Source: Flavobacteriales bacterium (lineage in GTDB: Bacteria > Bacteroidota > Bacteroidia > Flavobacteriales_D > Parvicellaceae). Taken from it: a stretch of DNA of 14,345 nucleotides. The notes below the pieces were generated by a model. It had not been told where the DNA came from. It saw nothing but the letters and a program-made list of their open reading frames with translations, and ran no database searches. The translations under genes were made by a program, and so were the position numbers. The stretch lies in NCBI GenBank assembly GCA_027047735.1, contig JALTUD010000512.1:1-14345 (forward strand), given 5' to 3'. Below are positions 14,300-14,345 of this stretch, in pieces (the stretch's first letter is position 1; each line of letters starts with the position of its first letter).

Positions 14300-14345
14300 A
14301 TGAACAAAATTAAAGTAAAAGGAAACGTATCAAGAAGCATAAAAC
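14300..14345 (+). CDS. Start of an unidentified gene (partial)
   Basis: An ATG at 14300 opens a frame that continues to the right edge, giving MNKIKVKGNVSRSIK. An in-frame stop at 14291-14293 excludes an upstream start. The lysine-rich start is too short to identify. If the att core at 14151-14169 is the real element boundary, this would be the first chromosomal gene. Otherwise it is another element gene under its own promoter. Confidence 0.45.
   Translation, partial: MNKIKVKGNVSRSIK

Noticed and set aside
1..14345. tRNA, rRNA, CRISPR array or insertion sequence
   Set aside because: No cloverleaf, regularly spaced repeats, transposase or terminal inverted repeats were seen on either strand by eye.

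Overview
The window looks like one end of an integrated mobile element or provirus in a low-GC member of the Bacteroidota, probably Flavobacteriia or a relative. The grounds are AT-rich DNA, Lys/Asn/Ile-rich proteins, little Shine-Dalgarno signal before most starts, and cell-wall and integrase genes of a style familiar from that phylum. These are impressions from sequence style; no search was run. All twelve complete genes lie on the + strand, packed with overlaps of 1 to 29 bases or gaps of up to about 26 bases, so most of the window reads as one long operon. The only appreciable non-coding stretch is 14146-14299.

Layout. (1) 2-2429, an envelope module: the tail of an unknown gene, a membrane-anchored protein with two annexin-like repeats, a membrane-anchored peptidoglycan-binding protein, and a protein with an L,D-transpeptidase-like His/Cys signature and a C-terminal membrane anchor. 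(2) 2441-4914, a DNA-modification module: a phage-type Dam N6-adenine methyltransferase, a C5-cytosine methyltransferase, a PP-loop (PAPS-reductase-like) protein, and a small membrane/coiled-coil protein. (3) 4914-11083, two large nucleic-acid enzymes: a 1551-residue fusion of an N6-methyltransferase with a Strawberry-notch-type helicase (compare phage P1 DarB), and a RecA/RadA-like ATPase behind a disordered linker. (4) 11110-12297, a patatin-like phospholipase. (5) 12290-14145, a putative excisionase-like helix-turn-helix protein translationally coupled to a tyrosine recombinase with a Cys4 N-terminus. Just after it lie helically phased 9-bp direct repeats and a 7-5-7 inverted repeat that looks like a recombination core site. 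(6) An AT-rich spacer and the first codons of another gene at 14300.

Working model (inference): the element carries wall-binding and wall-cleaving proteins fixed in a membrane, as expected of a virus with an internal membrane or of a cell-envelope transfer apparatus. It modifies or shields its own DNA with three methyltransferase domains plus a sulfur-type PP-loop enzyme, and it inserts and excises with the recombinase pair at the right end. No capsid, packaging, terminase, relaxase or conjugation gene is in the window, so virus versus integrative plasmid cannot be settled here. The most unusual points are the membrane-anchored annexin-like repeats, the modification operon joined to a DarB-like fusion, a REP-like palindrome read in frame inside that fusion, and a perfect terminator-like hairpin inside the excisionase-like gene.
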